Positions 61,410 to 64,000 of a stretch of DNA of 64,000 nucleotides are shown piece by piece (the first letter of the stretch is position 1; every line of letters starts with the position of its first letter). Origin of the DNA: Lachnospiraceae bacterium (GTDB lineage Bacteria; Bacillota_A; Clostridia; Lachnospirales; Lachnospiraceae); the NCBI GenBank assembly GCA_028694115.1, contig JAQUUB010000002.1:46698-110697 (forward strand). The letters run 5' to 3'. The position numbers and the translations under genes were made by a program. The notes under the pieces are model-generated. The model saw nothing but the letters and a program-made list of their open reading frames with translations, had not been told where the DNA came from and did not search any database.

Positions 61410-62827
61410 AACAGGTTATTATTGTTTTTGATGATCGTATAAAACCAAATAATGAAATCGCAAGTATCACAGGTGGAAAGAGTTTTGGGGACACCATTTT
61501 TAAAAGAAAAAAGCTTTCTGAGATTATGCAGGAGCATGTATCTAAAAAAATGTTAGTATGGAAAGACAAGCAGCCGAATTTTGCATATTATGAGGAGCAG
61601 ACGGTAATTGGTCATATATTTTCAAACTTTGCGATAAAAGATCATCATGAATTTCAAATTGTTATGCAAAAAGCACCCTATGTAAAAGAGGATTATGTGG
61701 TATTTTGTGAAGGGGAACCTGCTATGGGAATTTTCTCTTCTATGACATCTTATATGCATTTTATTGAAAATCTATCCAATGACCCACAGATTCTTTCTTT
61801 TCGTCTAAAGCAACTAGAAGAACTAAAGGCAGATGTATTTGTTAATATTGGAATACAAGAGGAGTTCTTAACCTTTATCACCAGCGGGTTTGAAGCCCGA
61901 TTTTTTAATGCATTAGAGGGTGATGAATATACAGTCACTAAAAAATCAACCAACAAGGAAAAAATTAAATCGGAATATAATTTCTACCATTTATTACCCG
62001 ATAGTATGAAAATGTGGTTTGTAATGCCTTTTGATTATACGGAGGATGAAAAAAGTGCATCTTATACAATGGAAAGATATCATATGACAGATATAGCAGT
62101 CCGCTATGTCCATGGAGCGGTGACGATAGAGGAATTCCGTAGTATTCTAGATCGTTTATTTCAATTCTTGAATACCAGAGTAAGAAAAACAGTCGGAATT
62201 GATGAATGGAAGAATACGGCCAATCACTTATATATTGAAAAAGTCAAAAAGAGAATCCATGAATTAGAACAACATAAAGATTTTCCTAAAATAGAACAAA
62301 TGATTATCACTGGTACGAAATATAACGGAATTAATGATATTCTTGAAAAATATGAAACAACATATCAAGAATTAACCAATGAGAAAACAGGTCCTTTTGA
62401 ATTAGTGATAGGCCATGGAGACTTGTGCTTTTCTAATATTTTATATCAAAGAGATGCAGGTATCCTTAGATTGATTGATCCTAAAGGATGCCAAAAAGAA
62501 GAGGATTTGTATACTAATCCTTATTATGACGTAGCAAAATTATCCCATTCGATCTGTGGAAACTATGATTTTTTTAATAGTGGACTTTATGAAATAAAAC
62601 TTACGGATCATATGATGTTTGAATTACAGATTGAGCATGACAATCATGAATATGTAGAAGTGTTTAAAGAATATTTATCGAAGAATGGGTATGATTATTC
62701 CATGGTCCGGTTATATGAAGCTTCTCTATTTTTATCCATGTTACCATTACATATGGATCGGGAGCAGAAGGTCTTTGGATTTATTCTAAATGCAATAAAT
62801 ATTTTGGAAATGGAGAATATACGATGA
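61406..62827 (+). CDS. APH-like small-molecule kinase, first gene of a three-gene activation module
   Basis: 473 residues. The C-terminal half has the aminoglycoside-phosphotransferase/choline-kinase fold signature HGDLCFSNILY (about 337) with LIDPKG and a following DVAKLSHS, the catalytic Asp and metal-binding Asp of the fold. The N-terminal ~200 residues (VIIVFDDRIKPNNEIASITGG, FCEGEPAMGIFSS) are not a kinase N-lobe I recognise and may be a nucleotidyltransferase-like or binding domain. Start and stop both overlap neighbours by 4 bp (ATGA), so it is translated together with the HAD and nucleotidyltransferase genes. Substrate unknown, perhaps a sugar or polyol. Confidence 0.7.
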   Translation: MKQVIIVFDDRIKPNNEIASITGGKSFGDTIFKRKKLSEIMQEHVSKKMLVWKDKQPNFAYYEEQTVIGHIFSNFAIKDHHEFQIVMQKAPYVKEDYVVFCEGEPAMGIFSSMTSYMHFIENLSNDPQILSFRLKQLEELKADVFVNIGIQEEFLTFITSGFEARFFNALEGDEYTVTKKSTNKEKIKSEYNFYHLLPDSMKMWFVMPFDYTEDEKSASYTMERYHMTDIAVRYVHGAVTIEEFRSILDRLFQFLNTRVRKTVGIDEWKNTANHLYIEKVKKRIHELEQHKDFPKIEQMIITGTKYNGINDILEKYETTYQELTNEKTGPFELVIGHGDLCFSNILYQRDAGILRLIDPKGCQKEEDLYTNPYYDVAKLSHSICGNYDFFNSGLYEIKLTDHMMFELQIEHDNHEYVEVFKEYLSKNGYDYSMVRLYEASLFLSMLPLHMDREQKVFGFILNAINILEMENIR

Positions 62828-63216
62828 AATACAAGGATTTGAAATTTGTTTTTGATATTGATGGAACGATTTGTCCTCTCAAAAAGAAAGAAGAAAGATA
62901 CGAAGATCTAGTTCCTTATAAGGAAATGGTAGATAAGATAAGGGAGTACAAGAGGGAAGGGGCAACTATTTCTTTATTGACATCCAGAAATGTGAACACT
63001 TATCAAGGTAATATTGGCTTAATTAATGCCAATACCGCAAAAGTATTATTAACATGGTTAGACAAATGGGAAATACCCTATGATGAGATTGTATATGGAA
63101 AGCCGTGGCCGGGACATGAAGGATTCTATGTGGATGACCGGACGGTAAGACCAGATGAGTTTTTAAAGCTGACAGTAGAAGAGATGGATGAAGTCTGCAG
63201 GAAAAGTAGGTGTTAA
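62824..63216 (+). CDS. Small HAD-family capsular phosphatase-like protein
   Basis: 130 residues. FDIDGTICPL (D11, D13) is HAD motif I, SLLTSRN motif II, and YGKPWPG with YVDDRTVRPDEF supply motifs III and IV. Cap-less small HAD proteins of this type are found in capsule loci beside nucleotidyltransferases. It could act on a sugar- or polyol-phosphate between the kinase and the nucleotidyltransferase steps. Translationally coupled to the kinase by a 4-bp overlap. Confidence 0.8.
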   Translation: MKYKDLKFVFDIDGTICPLKKKEERYEDLVPYKEMVDKIREYKREGATISLLTSRNVNTYQGNIGLINANTAKVLLTWLDKWEIPYDEIVYGKPWPGHEGFYVDDRTVRPDEFLKLTVEEMDEVCRKSRC

Positions 63217-63217
63217 T

Positions 63218-63964
63218 GTGAATATTGTAATTACGATGGCAGGAGTGGGACAGAGATTTCGGGATGCGGGATATCAAGTGCCTAAATATAGAATAGAAGC
63301 ACATAATAAGAGTCTTTTTGAGTGGTCGATGGAGAGTCTCGCAGGGTTCAGTGATGAATCCAATACTTATTATTTTATTGTTCGAAAAGAAGATGATTCC
63401 AGGGAATTCATTAAGGAAACCTGTAAGGGGATGGGAATCCTTCATGCAGAGGTGATTGAACTTGATTATCGAACAGATGGCCAAGCGACTACCGCATTGC
63501 TTGCAGAAGAAAAATGGAATGGTGCGGATAGTTTATTGATTTATAATATTGATACGTACGTTGAATCGGGTGAAATGAACGAGAGCCAGATTGAAGGAGA
63601 TGGGTTTATTCCTTGTTTTACGGCAGAAGGAACGCATTGGAGTTTTGTAAAGCTTGATGAGGATGGTAAAGCAATTGAGGTAAAGGAAAAAGAAAGAATT
63701 TCGGATTATTGCACTTTGGGTGCCTATTACTTTAAAACAGCAGAGCTTTACGGCAGACTATACAGAGAATATTATGAAGAAAAAAAGGGCACAGAACTAG
63801 GTGCGGCAGAAGCAGAGAAAAAGGAACGTTACGTGGCTCCACTTTATAACTATTTAATCAGCCAAGGAGGAGAAGTCAGAATCTCAAATGTTGAGGCTTC
63901 AAAGGTACATGTGCTTGGTACTCCGGAAGAGTTAAGGGTGTTTATGGATGAATATCAAAAATAA
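63218..63964 (+). CDS. Sugar-phosphate-type nucleotidyltransferase
   Basis: 248 residues from GTG 63218, which has AGG at 7 nt and gives the usual family start MNIVITMAGVGQRF; ATG 63188 would overlap the HAD gene and add ten residues. G-x-G-x-R is at residues 9-13, VPKY contains the conserved Lys, YNIDTYV is the metal-binding Asp loop, and WSFVKLDEDGKAIEVKEKERIS the substrate region. It would attach a nucleotide to the phosphate made by the preceding kinase. Which nucleotide is unclear. Confidence 0.83.
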   Translation: MNIVITMAGVGQRFRDAGYQVPKYRIEAHNKSLFEWSMESLAGFSDESNTYYFIVRKEDDSREFIKETCKGMGILHAEVIELDYRTDGQATTALLAEEKWNGADSLLIYNIDTYVESGEMNESQIEGDGFIPCFTAEGTHWSFVKLDEDGKAIEVKEKERISDYCTLGAYYFKTAELYGRLYREYYEEKKGTELGAAEAEKKERYVAPLYNYLISQGGEVRISNVEASKVHVLGTPEELRVFMDEYQK

Positions 63965-64000
63965 TATTCAAAAAGGATTCCTGTATTTAAAAAGAAATGG
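63948..64000 (+). CDS. Start of a further gene running off the window
   Basis: ATG 63948 overlaps the end of the nucleotidyltransferase gene by 17 bp and stays open for 17 codons to the window edge, reading MNIKNNIQKGFLYLKRNG. AGGGTG is about 8 nt upstream. The basic, YLKRNG-containing start resembles the leader of some large clostridial GT2 proteins, but too little is present to name it. Confidence 0.45.
   Translation, partial: MNIKNNIQKGFLYLKRN

Noticed and set aside
1..64000. Mobile elements, prophage, CRISPR, tRNA or rRNA genes
   Set aside because: I saw no transposase, integrase, phage structural genes, direct-repeat arrays or tRNA/rRNA-like sequence by reading; a dedicated tRNA or IS search was not possible.

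Overview
The window is one contiguous cell-surface polysaccharide locus from a low-G+C Firmicute, most likely a clostridial Lachnospiraceae-type bacterium. Four things point there: the strong A+T bias, Shine-Dalgarno sites of the AGGAGG type with frequent TTG/GTG starts, sigma-A-like promoters with 17-nt spacers, and a stand-alone Spo0A DNA-binding domain. I saw no tRNA, rRNA, CRISPR array, transposase or phage gene. Both ends are cut inside the locus. Almost all genes are on the + strand; the exceptions are a membrane glycosyltransferase (4917-6644), a sulfotransferase (35702-36853), a LacI-type regulator (37030-38022) and a zinc-ribbon protein (42072-42323).

Layout. 1-4.9 kb: truncated UDP-sugar dehydrogenase, Wzx-type flippase and two unknown membrane proteins. 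4.9-12.5 kb: a GT-C protein on the minus strand, UDP-glucose dehydrogenase, a YfhO-family protein and a GT-C protein whose frame is broken at an A-run. 12.5-21.5 kb: a CDP-dideoxy-sugar module (RfbG, RfbH, aldolase fusion, HAD phosphatase, ThDP enzyme, DPM1-like GT2, NAD-dependent reductase/epimerase) that resembles a yersiniose-type branched-sugar pathway. 21.5-31.7 kb: six glycosyltransferases, a GT-B-like protein, an acetyltransferase and a PglK/MsbA-like ABC exporter. 31.8-41.6 kb: a sulfation module with CysD, CysNC, two related sulfotransferases, a LacI-type regulator with two operator-like palindromes, an SsuABC-like importer and the PAP phosphatase CysQ. 41.6-42.3 kb: Spo0A-like DNA-binding protein and zinc ribbon. 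42.4-54.6 kb: dTDP-sugar genes (rmlB, rmlA, rmlC) with a GH25 muramidase, Wzm/Wzt exporter, a WbdD-like methyltransferase-kinase and two large GT2 proteins. 54.7-64 kb: phosphohexomutase, a GT87/GT2/GtrA three-component module, a sialate-O-acetylesterase-like protein, GT2, UPF0104 flippase-like protein, and a kinase/HAD/nucleotidyltransferase trio.

How the parts work together (inference): the cell makes UDP-uronic acid, CDP-dideoxy (probably branched) sugar and dTDP-6-deoxyhexose precursors, builds more than one glycan (three different exporters are encoded), and sulfates at least one of them, importing a sulfur source, making PAPS and removing PAP locally. The most notable features are the self-contained sulfation module, the CDP-branched-sugar module, the Wzm/Wzt plus methyltransferase-kinase capping system in a Gram-positive setting, and a set of repeated 5'-leader hairpins. 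Two of these hairpins lie between a strong Shine-Dalgarno and its start codon.
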